Origin: an uncultured Oscillospiraceae bacterium
Lineage (GTDB): Bacteria > Bacillota > Clostridia > Oscillospirales > Ruminococcaceae
DNA length: 64,000 nucleotides
Reading direction: 5' to 3'
Assembly: GCA_910578255.1 (NCBI GenBank)
Contig: CAJTQM010000004.1
Coordinates: 1-64,000, forward strand
The position numbers were made by a program, and so were the translations under genes. Below the pieces are notes generated by a model. The model saw only the letters and a program-made list of their open reading frames with translations. It had not been told where the DNA came from and ran no database searches. Below are positions 50,062-59,120 of the stretch, piece by piece. The stretch's first letter is position 1; the number at the start of each line of letters is the position of its first letter.

Positions 50062-50511
50062 ATGAAAAAATTTCAGTTTTCTTTAAGCCATATGCGGGAA
50101 TATAAGGATCGAATTCTGGATGAGGAGCTGGGGGTCCTCCAGCGCTTAAAAGGAGAGCGGGACCAAATCCAGCAGAAAATTGACAATTTGAATAGAGAGT
50201 TTCAGTCCATCTCTTTGCAGATGCTGAAGGCCCAGGAAAAGGGCAGCACCATTATGGAGGTGCGGGGCTACAACGTGCAGCTGACCAATATCCGTATGCA
50301 GCTGCAGGATTTAGAAAGCGCTTTGCAGCGCGCGGCGAAGAAGGTATTTGCCCAAACGCAGGTGGTAGTGGCTGCGAATCAGGAGGTTTCCAAGCTGGAT
50401 AAGCTGCAGGACAGACAGTACGAGGCTTACCGCCAGCATATGCAAAAGGAAGAAGAGCTGCGAATTGAGGAGCTCGTCACATTAGGCCTCAGCCGGCAGA
50501 ATGTCGGATGA
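50062..50511 (+). CDS. fliJ: Flagellar export protein FliJ
   Basis: This 149-residue protein is an almost continuous antiparallel coiled coil, starting KKFQFSLSHMREYKDRILDE and ending with a KLQDRQYEAYRQHMQKEEEL-like segment. Like the gamma subunit of F1, FliJ sits in the FliI hexamer and contacts FlhA. Size and position between fliI and fliK fit. GGAGAC precedes it. Confidence 0.9.
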   Translation: MKKFQFSLSHMREYKDRILDEELGVLQRLKGERDQIQQKIDNLNREFQSISLQMLKAQEKGSTIMEVRGYNVQLTNIRMQLQDLESALQRAAKKVFAQTQVVVAANQEVSKLDKLQDRQYEAYRQHMQKEEELRIEELVTLGLSRQNVG

Positions 50512-50548
50512 GATAGATATTTTACCCATTGAAAGGAGGTGAGAAAGA

Positions 50549-51619
50549 ATGGAACAGATAGCAGCTGTACAGACAGCAGCCCCACAGGTAAGCCTGAGAA
50601 GCATTCTGGGCATGGCTGCCGGGCAGCAAGCGCAGGGCGACGCCTTTGCGATGATCTTTCAGCAGCTGATGGGTCAAGAGGACGGATTCGGTTCACTGCT
50701 TTCCCAGTTGGCGGGCGTTCAGCAGGATGACCAGGAAAAAGCCAATGAATTGGGTATGCAGATGATGGCGGAGATGCTTTATGCCAATCCGGACATTCAG
50801 AACCTTCTGCCGCTGATGCAGCAGGTGATGCAGCCGGAGGAAAGTGTACAGAGCGTTGGCCAGGGAATTCGAAATAGTGTGGCGGCGCTTCAGAATCCTG
50901 TTGTCCAGCCCGAGGAAAAGGAATCTGAGCAGCCGGTGGAAAAAGCGGAGGCAAAGGATTTTTATACGGTACTTCAGGATAGCTGGAAGGAGCGGCAGCC
51001 TTCCTTCGGCATCCGGCTGGAAGGGGATACGCTCCGGCAGGCCAGACAGCTGTTGGCCCAAAAGCCGAAGGAGACAGTCCAAGCGCAGGATGTGGAAAGT
51101 CTGCAGGCCGATGTTGACGCCAGGCGTTTTTTAAGCGTTGAAAGCGTTGCGCCCCAAAAGCTGGCCGAGCTTACGGATGTGCAGGAGATTGCCGATCAGC
51201 TGAAAACCGGGATTGCGGAAAATATTTCCCAGGGCAAAAACGAGTTTATTGTCCGGCTGAAGCCGGAGGGCTTAGGCGAGGTAGTGGTCAAGCTTTCGGA
51301 AAACAAGGAAAAGATTGCGCTGAGCATCTTTACTTCCAGCGAGCAGACGGCGAAATGGATTACCGACGAGGTTTTGAGCCTGCAGAACGCTTTGCGTCCC
51401 CTGCATGCTGAGGTACAGCAGGTAACGGTTACGCCGGATGGACGGGTCGCCGAATATGCTGCGCAGAATTCGATGAACGATCAGAGCCAGCAGTTTGCGG
51501 GCCAGCAGTTCGCCGAGCAGTGGCAGCAGAGTTTCCGCTCTCAGATGCAGGAAAGCGGCGATTTTGGAAGCGTTGTCGAGCAGATTTTGCCGGATGACGG
51601 GCTTGACACCTATATCTAA
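50549..51619 (+). CDS. fliK: Flagellar hook-length control protein FliK
   Basis: This 356-residue protein measures the hook and switches export specificity. The N-terminal two-thirds is Gln/Glu-rich and flexible. The C-terminal Flg_hook domain (about 215-300) has NEFIVRLKPEGLGEVVVKLS, the LxPxxLGxV hallmark, and ALRPLHAEVQQVTV. A Gln-rich tail closes it. AAAGGAGGTGAG precedes the ATG. It is followed by flgD, as expected. Confidence 0.93.
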   Translation: MEQIAAVQTAAPQVSLRSILGMAAGQQAQGDAFAMIFQQLMGQEDGFGSLLSQLAGVQQDDQEKANELGMQMMAEMLYANPDIQNLLPLMQQVMQPEESVQSVGQGIRNSVAALQNPVVQPEEKESEQPVEKAEAKDFYTVLQDSWKERQPSFGIRLEGDTLRQARQLLAQKPKETVQAQDVESLQADVDARRFLSVESVAPQKLAELTDVQEIADQLKTGIAENISQGKNEFIVRLKPEGLGEVVVKLSENKEKIALSIFTSSEQTAKWITDEVLSLQNALRPLHAEVQQVTVTPDGRVAEYAAQNSMNDQSQQFAGQQFAEQWQQSFRSQMQESGDFGSVVEQILPDDGLDTYI

Positions 51620-51634
51620 GAAAGGAGGAAACAT

Positions 51635-52408
51635 ATGGCGGTTGGAGGAGTCAGCGGCAGCAGCAATAATTACAGCTACCGTGACCAGTTTATGGACAAA
51701 TTGACCGGCGAAGAGGTAGAAGGCAGCGAAGAGACCAAAAAGGAAGTCTGGAATGCGGTTTTTACCGACGAAAAGAGCAATAACATCTCGGTAAATGACT
51801 TTTTGACCCTGATGGTGGCGCAGCTTAAGAACCAGGATTTTATGAATCCCGTGGACGATACCCAGTACGTTACCCAGCTGGCTCAGTTTGCAACCATGCA
51901 GCAGATGCAGGATATGGCCACCTATATGAAGACAAATTACGTGATGTCGTTGGTTGGCAAAAACGTGACGGCGGCGAAATTCAGCGTTTCCGGAGAACTT
52001 CAAAAAGAGGTTGGCGCGGTACAAAAGGTTTCTTTGGTGGATAACGAGTATTCGATCTATGTAAACGGCACAAAGTTTTCCTTAGAGCAGATCATGGAGA
52101 TCAACGGTACAGCTTCCTCTTCCGGTTCCGGCGATAAGAACCCGGGCGCCAGTGACCCAGCCAAGGTGGAGTACATGCAGTCCTTGATGGGCAAAGAGGT
52201 TACGGTGCGGCAGCGGGACGATAAGGGCGAGCCGACCAGCAAGTACACAGGCGTTGTGGAAAGATATTCGACCGAAGACGGAAAATACCGTATCCGCGTG
52301 GATGGAACCTGGTACCCGCTGGAGGATGTGTTGGAAGTGGGCGATTACGTAGAAGAGGAGCTTCCCGACGAGGATGAAAGCGACAAAGAGCCTGCTTTTA
52401 TCTGGTAA
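51635..52408 (+). CDS. flgD: Hook assembly scaffold FlgD
   Basis: This 257-residue protein caps the growing hook. The N-terminal signature is NDFLTLMVAQLKNQDFMNPV followed by DDTQYVTQLAQFATMQQMQD; a central beta domain follows with ALLGKNV-like MSLVGKNVTAAKFSV. The C-terminal third (about 180-257) is acidic, ending DEDESDKEPAFIW, and is longer than the minimal family member. It lies between fliK and the TIGR02530-type gene. GGAGG precedes the ATG. Confidence 0.93.
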   Translation: MAVGGVSGSSNNYSYRDQFMDKLTGEEVEGSEETKKEVWNAVFTDEKSNNISVNDFLTLMVAQLKNQDFMNPVDDTQYVTQLAQFATMQQMQDMATYMKTNYVMSLVGKNVTAAKFSVSGELQKEVGAVQKVSLVDNEYSIYVNGTKFSLEQIMEINGTASSSGSGDKNPGASDPAKVEYMQSLMGKEVTVRQRDDKGEPTSKYTGVVERYSTEDGKYRIRVDGTWYPLEDVLEVGDYVEEELPDEDESDKEPAFIW

Positions 52409-52475
52409 AAGATCGTTCGGGGAAGTGGGCAGGGACGCCCAGGAAAACGGATGAAAACACAAAAGGAGTGAGGTT

Positions 52476-52868
52476 ATGGAAGATCTGTTGGTACGCAGCA
52501 GATTGAATATTGCCGTAACCACAGGAATCCCGATAGCGCCTGCGGCCCAACCAAAGGGACGGGCAAAAGAGGCGGTTTCCTTCCAGCAGGTTCTGGAACG
52601 GACGGCGCAGACGCAGGACATTTCGTTTTCCAAGCATGCGGCCCAGCGGGTTGCAACGCGGGAGATTCAATTGACCCAGGCGGGCTTGGAAAAACTAAAC
52701 GAGGGCTTAAAAATCGCGTGGGACAAGGGAATGGACGATGCGCTGATTTTGGTAGACGGCTCGGCGTTTATCGTGAACGCGAAAAACGGACGGGTGATTA
52801 CCGCGCTCGACGGTCGGGAAACAGATGGAAAAGCAATTACAAACATTAGTGGGGCCGTAATTTTTTGA
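52476..52868 (+). CDS. Flagellar operon protein of the TIGR02530 type
   Basis: This 130-residue protein matches the small family found between flgD and flgE in Firmicutes and spirochaetes. The conserved block is FSKHAAQRVATREIQLTQAG followed by LEKLNEGLKIAWDKGMDDAL and LVDGSAFIVNAKNGRVITAL. Function is unknown; it has no membrane segment. GGAGTGAGG precedes the start. It lies 77 bases before flgE. Confidence 0.88.
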   Translation: MEDLLVRSRLNIAVTTGIPIAPAAQPKGRAKEAVSFQQVLERTAQTQDISFSKHAAQRVATREIQLTQAGLEKLNEGLKIAWDKGMDDALILVDGSAFIVNAKNGRVITALDGRETDGKAITNISGAVIF

Positions 52869-52945
52869 CTGGACCGAAAAGGAGGTCAACAGGCTTTGAA
52901 TGATGGATAAGCCTGTACGGTCCCGGAAGGGAGCATTTTTAGAAA

Positions 52946-54607
52946 ATGGTTAGATCAATGTATTCTGGCGTAGCCGGCATGAAATCCAATCAGAGCAGAA
53001 TGGACGTTATCGGTAACAATATCGCGAACTCGAGCACCTACGGCTTTAAATCCAGCCGCGCTACCTTTCGCGACGTGTATTACCAGCAGATCCGTGGCGC
53101 TTCTGCCGGTACGGCAACCCGCGGCGGTATTAACCCGTCGATGATCGGTTACGGCTCGCAGCTGGCCAGTGTCGATCTGATGATGGGCCAGTCCTCCATG
53201 ACCTCTACCGGAAATCCGCTGGATGTGTGCATTACCGGCGAAGGCTTTTTCCAGGTTATGGACCCGGACGGCAATGTCTACTACACCAAAGCCGGTATGC
53301 TGGATATCGACCCTGCCACCGGTGCACTGGTCGATTCCAACGGTAACTTTGTGCTGGGTACCAGCGCCACCAACGGCAAGCTGGACAGCATCGACCCCGG
53401 TAGCAACAAAATTATTATCACGGTGGATCCGGTTCAGGCCAGCGTGGCAGAAGTACAGCAGGAGATCAGCGGCAAACTGCTGACCATTTCCTCTACCAAC
53501 CAGAACAAGGCGGCCAATGTGGGCTTCACCTTTACCAAAGCCACCGATATGCCCGATGGGCAGAAGGTTCTGGCCATTACCGACAGCACCAGTTCGGTGA
53601 TCAACATTAAATTAAACGCCAACGCAACCTTCTCCAGCATGAGCGAACTGCAGGAGGAGATCAATAAGGCGATTACCGATTCCTACGGCGGCCCGCATCC
53701 GGGCGGCGATTTTGTCTTCACTCTGGAGCCGGACCCCTTTGAGAACGGAACCGTTTCTCTGACCGGCGCGCAGATTGTCGAAACCTCCAGCGCCGCGTAC
53801 GACGGCGGCAGTCTGGAAATGGATCCGGCGCTCCCCAACGGCATCTTCTTGGAGGGTTTTAAGGTGGCGGGCACCGGATTGATGTTCTCCGGCGAAGGCG
53901 AAACCAAGGTGAAGGTGGAAAAACAGGCGGCGGATGATACGACCACGCCTCCGACTCCGGAAGGGTATGTGGTTACACTGACCACCGATACCACCGAGTA
54001 TACCGGCTTTATCAGCCAGGAGCGGGCGGAAACCTCCTCCGGCGGCAATACGGTTATGCTCCAGGGCGGCACTGGTACCGCCAACGACACCATCACCCTG
54101 TCCTACCCCAACGCAACCAAGATTGACGCAGCCGTTGCCGCCGGCGAGGCGGTCATCGGCGAGGCGACCGCCAGCAAGCCCACCCAGAATCTGGGCTTGG
54201 GCAAATCCACCTTTACCCTGACCGGCGGTACAGAATTCACCGAGCAGGGCATCGGCAATCTGACCGGTATTTCCATCGGCGCTGACGGTACCATAGTAGG
54301 TACCTCCGCTGCCGGATTGCAGACTCTGGGCCGCATCGACCTTGCTACCTTTGGCAACGCCGCGGGCCTGATGCAGTCGGGCAATACCTACTTTACCGAG
54401 ACGGCCAACTCCGGCCCGGCTAAGCTGGCCATCGCCGGCGAGGACGGAACCGGTAAAATCAAAAACAGCAGCTTGGAAATGTCCAACGTGGATCTGGCGC
54501 AGGAATTCTCGGATATGATCGTAACCCAGAGAGGATTCCAGGCTTGCTCCCGCCTGATCACCGTTTCCGACACCATGCTGGAGGAACTTATTAACCTGAA
54601 ACGATAA
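52946..54607 (+). CDS. flgE: Flagellar hook protein FlgE
   Basis: This 553-residue protein builds the hook. The N-terminus has SMYSGVAGMKSNQSRMDVIG and NNIANSSTYGFKSSRATFRD; the C-terminus has NVDLAQEFSDMIVTQRGFQA and CSRLITVSDTMLEELINLKR, the standard hook signature. A variable insertion occupies about 165-415, typical of larger hook proteins. GGGAG lies upstream at a somewhat long spacing. It is followed by an unusual hairpin pair. Confidence 0.95.
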   Translation: MVRSMYSGVAGMKSNQSRMDVIGNNIANSSTYGFKSSRATFRDVYYQQIRGASAGTATRGGINPSMIGYGSQLASVDLMMGQSSMTSTGNPLDVCITGEGFFQVMDPDGNVYYTKAGMLDIDPATGALVDSNGNFVLGTSATNGKLDSIDPGSNKIIITVDPVQASVAEVQQEISGKLLTISSTNQNKAANVGFTFTKATDMPDGQKVLAITDSTSSVINIKLNANATFSSMSELQEEINKAITDSYGGPHPGGDFVFTLEPDPFENGTVSLTGAQIVETSSAAYDGGSLEMDPALPNGIFLEGFKVAGTGLMFSGEGETKVKVEKQAADDTTTPPTPEGYVVTLTTDTTEYTGFISQERAETSSGGNTVMLQGGTGTANDTITLSYPNATKIDAAVAAGEAVIGEATASKPTQNLGLGKSTFTLTGGTEFTEQGIGNLTGISIGADGTIVGTSAAGLQTLGRIDLATFGNAAGLMQSGNTYFTETANSGPAKLAIAGEDGTGKIKNSSLEMSNVDLAQEFSDMIVTQRGFQACSRLITVSDTMLEELINLKR

Positions 54608-54616
54608 GCCTATATG

Positions 54617-54684
54617 CTGGCAGCGATTCCGGTCGCTGCCAGAGGAATGCCGAAATCCTTTAGGGATTCCGGCATTCCTCTGGC
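54617..54684 (+). terminator. Two overlapping, mutually exclusive hairpins between flgE and flbD
   Basis: Hairpin A: CTGGCAGCGA (54617-54626) with TCGCTGCCAG (54633-54642). Hairpin B: GCCAGAGGAATGCCG (54638-54652) with CGGCATTCCTCTGGC (54670-54684), extended inside by AATCC/GGATT. They share GCCAG at 54638-54642, so only one can form at once. Neither ends in a T run, so RNA processing or stability is as likely as termination. Confidence 0.7.
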
Positions 54685-54712
54685 AGGAATCCTAGAAGAA
54701 AAGAGGTTTTGT

Positions 54713-54931
54713 ATGATCATTTTAAACAACTTGAAGGGTGAGATATTCGCGCTCAACTGCAATTTGATTGAAACGATTTCAGAAAGCCCTGATACAATTA
54801 TCTTGCTGACAAATGGAAAAATTCACATTGTGAAAGAATCGATGCAGGAGGTTATCAACAAGACAATTGAATACCACCGGCAGATTTTCGAGGAGAATAT
54901 CTTAGATAGAATAAAGGCAAAGGATGAATAA
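54713..54931 (+). CDS. flbD: FlbD-family flagellar protein
   Basis: This 72-residue protein is the small FlbD/YlzI family member found between flgE and motA. It begins MIILNNLKGEIFALNCNLIE and contains ETISESPDTIILLTNGKIHI and VKESMQEVINKTIEYHRQIF, the whole conserved family. It is not the FlbD activator of Caulobacter. The start at 54713 follows AAAGAGG; upstream in-frame codons run through the hairpin region and are not used. The biochemical role is unknown. Confidence 0.9.
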   Translation: MIILNNLKGEIFALNCNLIETISESPDTIILLTNGKIHIVKESMQEVINKTIEYHRQIFEENILDRIKAKDE

Positions 54932-54933
54932 CA

Positions 54934-55755
54934 ATGGATATAATGTCGATATTGGGCCTGGTTGTTGTCATCGGTACCATTCTGTTTGGTATTTTGTTCG
55001 ACAGCGAAGCTGGTTTTGTTTTTGACAACCTGGGGAATTTCTTTGACCCCGCCAGTATTGCAGTTGTATTGGGCGGCGTTATCGCGGCCTTGATGATTTC
55101 CTTCCCGCTAAAAAACTTCACAAAGATCGGGAAGCATCTGAAGATTGTGCTGTTTCCCACAAAATATAACCCGAAAGAATACATCGCGCAGATTGTGGAT
55201 CTGGCGAAGGAAGCGCGCATCAACGGCCTGCTTTCTTTGGAAAGCAAGCTGGAAGAGACAAAGGACCCGTTCTTAAAAAACAGCATGATGCTGGTGGTGG
55301 ACGCGGTCGAGCCGGAAAAGGTCAAGCAGCTTTTGGAAAAAGAGTTGGATTATTTGGACGAGCGTCATGCGCAGGACCGGGCGTTTTATGATAAGGCCGC
55401 TGCGTATGGTCCGGCTTTCGGTATGATCGGTACCTTGATGGGCCTTATTAACCTGATGAAAAAATTGAGCGACCCTGACGCGATCCCGCCGGCCATGGCG
55501 CTGGCACTGGTTACCACCTTCTACGGATCGATTTTGGCCAACTGTATTTTCACCCCGATTTCCAACAAGCTGAAGATCCGGCATGAAGAGGAATATCTGT
55601 GTAAGCTAATCGTTGCCGAAGGAGTCGAATCCATCCAGGCGGGCGACAACCCGACCTTTATCGAGGAAAAACTCACCCAGCTGATCCCGGGCTATTTGAT
55701 GAAGAAGGGCCTGCCGGGCGGCAAGAAGTCCGAGGGAGAAGACGCCGGGAAATAA
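54934..55755 (+). CDS. motA: Flagellar stator protein MotA
   Basis: This 273-residue protein forms the proton or sodium channel with MotB. Four membrane segments are visible (about 4-22, 36-56, 155-175 and 185-205). The cytoplasmic loop has IVDLAKEARINGLLSLES, with Arg95 and Glu103 as the FliG-contact pair, and DPFLKNSMMLVVDAVEPEKV. The conserved YGPAFGMIGTLMGLINLM lies before the third helix. It follows flbD by two bases and precedes motB by 27. A soluble paralogue of the loop is at 37257. Confidence 0.95.
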   Translation: MDIMSILGLVVVIGTILFGILFDSEAGFVFDNLGNFFDPASIAVVLGGVIAALMISFPLKNFTKIGKHLKIVLFPTKYNPKEYIAQIVDLAKEARINGLLSLESKLEETKDPFLKNSMMLVVDAVEPEKVKQLLEKELDYLDERHAQDRAFYDKAAAYGPAFGMIGTLMGLINLMKKLSDPDAIPPAMALALVTTFYGSILANCIFTPISNKLKIRHEEEYLCKLIVAEGVESIQAGDNPTFIEEKLTQLIPGYLMKKGLPGGKKSEGEDAGK

Positions 55756-55782
55756 CCGCCGGCAGAAAGGAGAGAAACAGCA

Positions 55783-56739
55783 ATGAGAAAACGGCCGCAG
55801 GAAGAAGGCGGCGGCGATTCGTGGATGAATACATATTCAGACATGGTCACCCTTCTGCTTTGCTTTTTTGTACTTTTGCTCAGCTTTTCCGAGGTTAACG
55901 CGGAAAAATGGGAGCAGTTTGTCAAAGCCTTTATGCATCCTGGAAACGACACGGCGCAGATTGTTGTTATCGATCCCAACCAGGTGCAGCCGGGAGACGG
56001 GCCAATCCCCAACGATAATGCCGGGCAGCCTCCGGATGGAATGACCCAGTTGCCGGAAAATTCCACTCTGCCAGAAGATTTTGACGATCTGTTCCTCTAT
56101 CTTCAGTCTTATATTGAAGAAAACAATTTAGGCGGTTCGGTAGAGGTGAGCACCGACGGCGAAAATGTCGTCTACATCCGTTTTCAGAACAAGCTTTTCT
56201 TTAGTCCGGATAAATATAACCTTCTTCCCTCCGCCATCGAAATACTGGGCTTTGTGGGAGACTGCCTGCACAATGTAGAGGATCAGATTTATATTATCAG
56301 CATCAACGGCCATACGGCCGACGTTGAGCAGGAAGATTACGCGGTTTCTGACTGGATGCTTTCCAGCGAACGGGCAAGCAACGTGGCAATTTATCTTGAA
56401 GAACAAAAGCAGATCACGCCGCAGAAACTCAGGCCCATGGGATACGGAAAGAATTATCCGGTTGCCTCTAACGACACGCCGGAAGGGCGCGAGCAGAACC
56501 GGCGGGTAGATATCACGATTATCCGGGATGCGGGAGACGGTATGAACGATTCGATGAACGACGAATTGGCCAGCCTGTTCGACCCTGCCCAGTTCCCCAA
56601 ATCCGGCGGCGCACTAGAGGCTCTTTCGCCGGATACGCCACCGGAAACCCAGCCGGATACACCACCAGAGGTTTCGCCAGAAACGCCAGAAACGCCGCAG
56701 GAGCCCCCGGTTTCTCCAGACAATACTGGAAATTCATAA
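55783..56739 (+). CDS. motB: Flagellar stator protein MotB
   Basis: This 318-residue protein anchors the stator to peptidoglycan. One N-terminal membrane helix carries the ion-binding Asp in NTYSDMVTLLLCFFVLLLSF, followed by a linker with a Pro/Asp/Asn-rich stretch (about 65-100). The OmpA/MotB domain (about 120-255) shows INGHTADVEQ, LSSERASNVAIYLEE and GYGKNYPVASNDTPEGREQN with RRVDI. The last 50 residues are a Pro/Glu/Thr-rich tail outside the cell membrane, longer than usual. Confidence 0.94.
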   Translation: MRKRPQEEGGGDSWMNTYSDMVTLLLCFFVLLLSFSEVNAEKWEQFVKAFMHPGNDTAQIVVIDPNQVQPGDGPIPNDNAGQPPDGMTQLPENSTLPEDFDDLFLYLQSYIEENNLGGSVEVSTDGENVVYIRFQNKLFFSPDKYNLLPSAIEILGFVGDCLHNVEDQIYIISINGHTADVEQEDYAVSDWMLSSERASNVAIYLEEQKQITPQKLRPMGYGKNYPVASNDTPEGREQNRRVDITIIRDAGDGMNDSMNDELASLFDPAQFPKSGGALEALSPDTPPETQPDTPPEVSPETPETPQEPPVSPDNTGNS

Positions 56740-56762
56740 GCTAAGATCAAAGGAGGGAGGAT

Positions 56763-57788
56763 ATGCCGGAGCAACTGTCACAAAGCCAGATTGATGCGCT
56801 CCTCCAAAAAATGAATTCTGGAGAGGTCCACGTTGAAGAGGAATCCAGAAAGGTTCGGGAATACGATTTCAAATCGCCGAAAAAATTCACAAAAGAGCAG
56901 TTAAAATCGCTGGACAGCCTGCACGAAACCTTTTCTCGTATGCTGGCACCCTACTTTTCGGGTCTTTTGCGAACGGTCTGCGAAATCGAGGTATCGAATA
57001 TTGAGGAGCAGCGCTATTACGAATACAACAATGCTTTGCCGGATTCAGCTTTGATCGGTCTGGTTGAAATGAAGCCGGAAAACAAACACTTTGATGACGC
57101 CCGCATGATGATGGATATTCCAACATCGGTTGGGTTTTATCTGGTGGATCGGGTGTTGGGCGGTCCGGGTACTGGGATTGACTATGACCGGGACTATACC
57201 GACATCGAAATCGCCATTCTGACCAATATTCTGACCAGCATTACCCAGCGCTTGGAAGACACTTGGAACAATCATTTTGACGTAACGGCCAAGCTTAGCA
57301 ATCTCGAAACAAATCCGCGGCTTTTGCAGATATTTGCTCCGGAGGATATTGTCGTAATCGTCATGATGAGCATCAAGCTGGGGGACCATCTAAACGGCTC
57401 TTTAAGTATCTGTATTCCCGCAGAATTTTTAGAGCAGGTGATCGACACCTTCAATCTGCGGTATACCCATTCCAATAAGCGGAAGGATCCGGAAAAGGAA
57501 GAAGCCAAAAAGCGGGTGATTTTGGAAACCGTGTGCGCTTCGAATATGGAAATCCGGGCGGTCTTTGATGAATTTAAGATGTCTTTAAAGGACATCGTTC
57601 AGCTGCAACCGGACGATGTGATTCCGCTTAATAAATCCATCAACAGTGATATAACCGTCACCATTGATAAGGTCCCATGGTTTACGGCGAAATTGGGCGA
57701 AACCAAGAAGAAAAAGGCGATTAAGCTGCAAAATATAGTAAATAATGGAGATGAGGAGATCCAATGGAAGAACGTAACCAACCAGTAG
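56763..57788 (+). CDS. fliM: Flagellar motor switch protein FliM
   Basis: This 341-residue C-ring protein starts PEQLSQSQIDALLQKMNSGE, the CheY-P binding motif. The middle CheC-like domain follows (KFTKEQLKSLDSLHETFSRM, then ALPDSALIGLVEMKPEN, MMDIPTSVGFYLVDRVLGGP). The C-terminal SpoA-type domain (about 255-341) ends with IQWKNVTNQ. AAGGAGGGAGG precedes it. Its last 25 bases overlap fliY. No fliL is present between motB and fliM. Confidence 0.96.
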   Translation: MPEQLSQSQIDALLQKMNSGEVHVEEESRKVREYDFKSPKKFTKEQLKSLDSLHETFSRMLAPYFSGLLRTVCEIEVSNIEEQRYYEYNNALPDSALIGLVEMKPENKHFDDARMMMDIPTSVGFYLVDRVLGGPGTGIDYDRDYTDIEIAILTNILTSITQRLEDTWNNHFDVTAKLSNLETNPRLLQIFAPEDIVVIVMMSIKLGDHLNGSLSICIPAEFLEQVIDTFNLRYTHSNKRKDPEKEEAKKRVILETVCASNMEIRAVFDEFKMSLKDIVQLQPDDVIPLNKSINSDITVTIDKVPWFTAKLGETKKKKAIKLQNIVNNGDEEIQWKNVTNQ

Positions 57789-59065
57789 ATGGGAATGGTT
57801 TTCTCACGAACCTGGAAGTCGATACAATTGGAGAGATCTTAAATATCAGCATGGGTTCGGCAGCCACGGCGATCTCTACGATGCTGGATAAGCAGGTAAT
57901 CATTTCCACGCCCACCGTGGAGGTTCGGAAATTCAGTACAATGGACTATGCCGCTTTAGAACCAGCCATTCTTGTCAAGATCGGCTATGTGGAGGGAATT
58001 TCCGGTTCAAACGTTATGATTTTCCGTCAGCGGGACATGCAGATCATCCTGAATCTGCTGATGGGAAATACAGATCCGCCTAGCGATGATTTTGTGTTCG
58101 ACGAGTTGAGCATGAGCGCCGCCTGTGAAGTTATGAACCAGATGATGGGCGCTTCTGCGACCGCGCTTTCGGATTTGCTGGGGCGGGTTGTCAATATTTC
58201 CACACCCGAGGCTAGCGTTGTCGGGTCGGAAAGCAGCTACAGCGAAGCGGTAAATGTAAAAGAAGGCGACGAGATTGTCGCGGTCTCCTTCCAGCTGACG
58301 ATTGAAAATGTCATGGATACGAATTTCGCCAGCATTTTGGATCGTGAACTGGTAAAGCAAATTGCCGGGCAGGTGATCGGCAATCAGGAAGAGGATTTGG
58401 AGAATATCCAGCCTGCTGTGGCACCAGCGGCTCCCGCGCAGGCAGCGCCCGCGCCTGCTGCACCGGCGGCTCCAACTCCCGCCCCAGCCCCTGCGGTTCC
58501 GCCTGCGCCGGCTCCCGGCCAGGAGGCAGCGCAGGCACAGGCGCCCGGGCAGATACCGCCGCCGGCCGGATATCCCGATCCTGCCGCGGCTTATGGGCAG
58601 CAGGCGCCTTACGGAGGATATCCGCCGTATTATGGCTATCCGGGCTATCCGCCGGCGCCCTATCCGCCTTACCCGGGCTATGGAGCGGCCCCGCAGCAGG
58701 ATGGGTCGCAGCAGGTGATCAAGCAGCCGACAATCAATGTCCAGACCCCCCAGTTTCCGCAGTTTGGAGTGCAGAATTCCCCAACGCCTAACGTCAACGG
58801 CAATATTGATATGCTGATGGGCGTTTCGCTGGATGTTTCGGTGGAGATCGGTAAGTCAAAACGGAAAATCCGTGAGATTATCGAGTTTGGTCAGGGAACG
58901 GTGATTGAGTTAAACAAGCAGGCCGGCGCACCGGTGGATATTGTGGTGAACGGTCAATTGCTGGCGCGCGGAGACGTTGTGGTAATCGACGATAATTTCG
59001 GCGTGAGAATCACCGAGATTCTGGGGACAAAAGAGTTGATGGAAAGTTTAAAGCTGGAAGAATAA
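57764..59065 (+). CDS. fliY: Flagellar switch phosphatase FliY
   Basis: This 433-residue protein combines CheY-P phosphatase and FliN functions. The CheC-like part (about 10-205) keeps both phosphatase motifs (DxxxExxN in DTIGEILN and SxxxExxN in SAACEVMN). A linker of about 125 residues is rich in Ala/Pro and then in Pro/Tyr/Gly (for example YYGYPGYPPAPYPPYPGY). The FliN/SpoA domain (about 345-433) has MLMGVSLDVSVEIGKSKRKI and RGDVVVIDDNFGVRITEI. It overlaps fliM by 25 bases and is followed by cheY. Confidence 0.94.
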   Translation: MEERNQPVDGNGFLTNLEVDTIGEILNISMGSAATAISTMLDKQVIISTPTVEVRKFSTMDYAALEPAILVKIGYVEGISGSNVMIFRQRDMQIILNLLMGNTDPPSDDFVFDELSMSAACEVMNQMMGASATALSDLLGRVVNISTPEASVVGSESSYSEAVNVKEGDEIVAVSFQLTIENVMDTNFASILDRELVKQIAGQVIGNQEEDLENIQPAVAPAAPAQAAPAPAAPAAPTPAPAPAVPPAPAPGQEAAQAQAPGQIPPPAGYPDPAAAYGQQAPYGGYPPYYGYPGYPPAPYPPYPGYGAAPQQDGSQQVIKQPTINVQTPQFPQFGVQNSPTPNVNGNIDMLMGVSLDVSVEIGKSKRKIREIIEFGQGTVIELNKQAGAPVDIVVNGQLLARGDVVVIDDNFGVRITEILGTKELMESLKLEE

Positions 59066-59120
59066 CAGGCTTTAAACTGGAATATTGAAAAACTAAAATC
59101 CATTAAAGGAGACTATGTAC

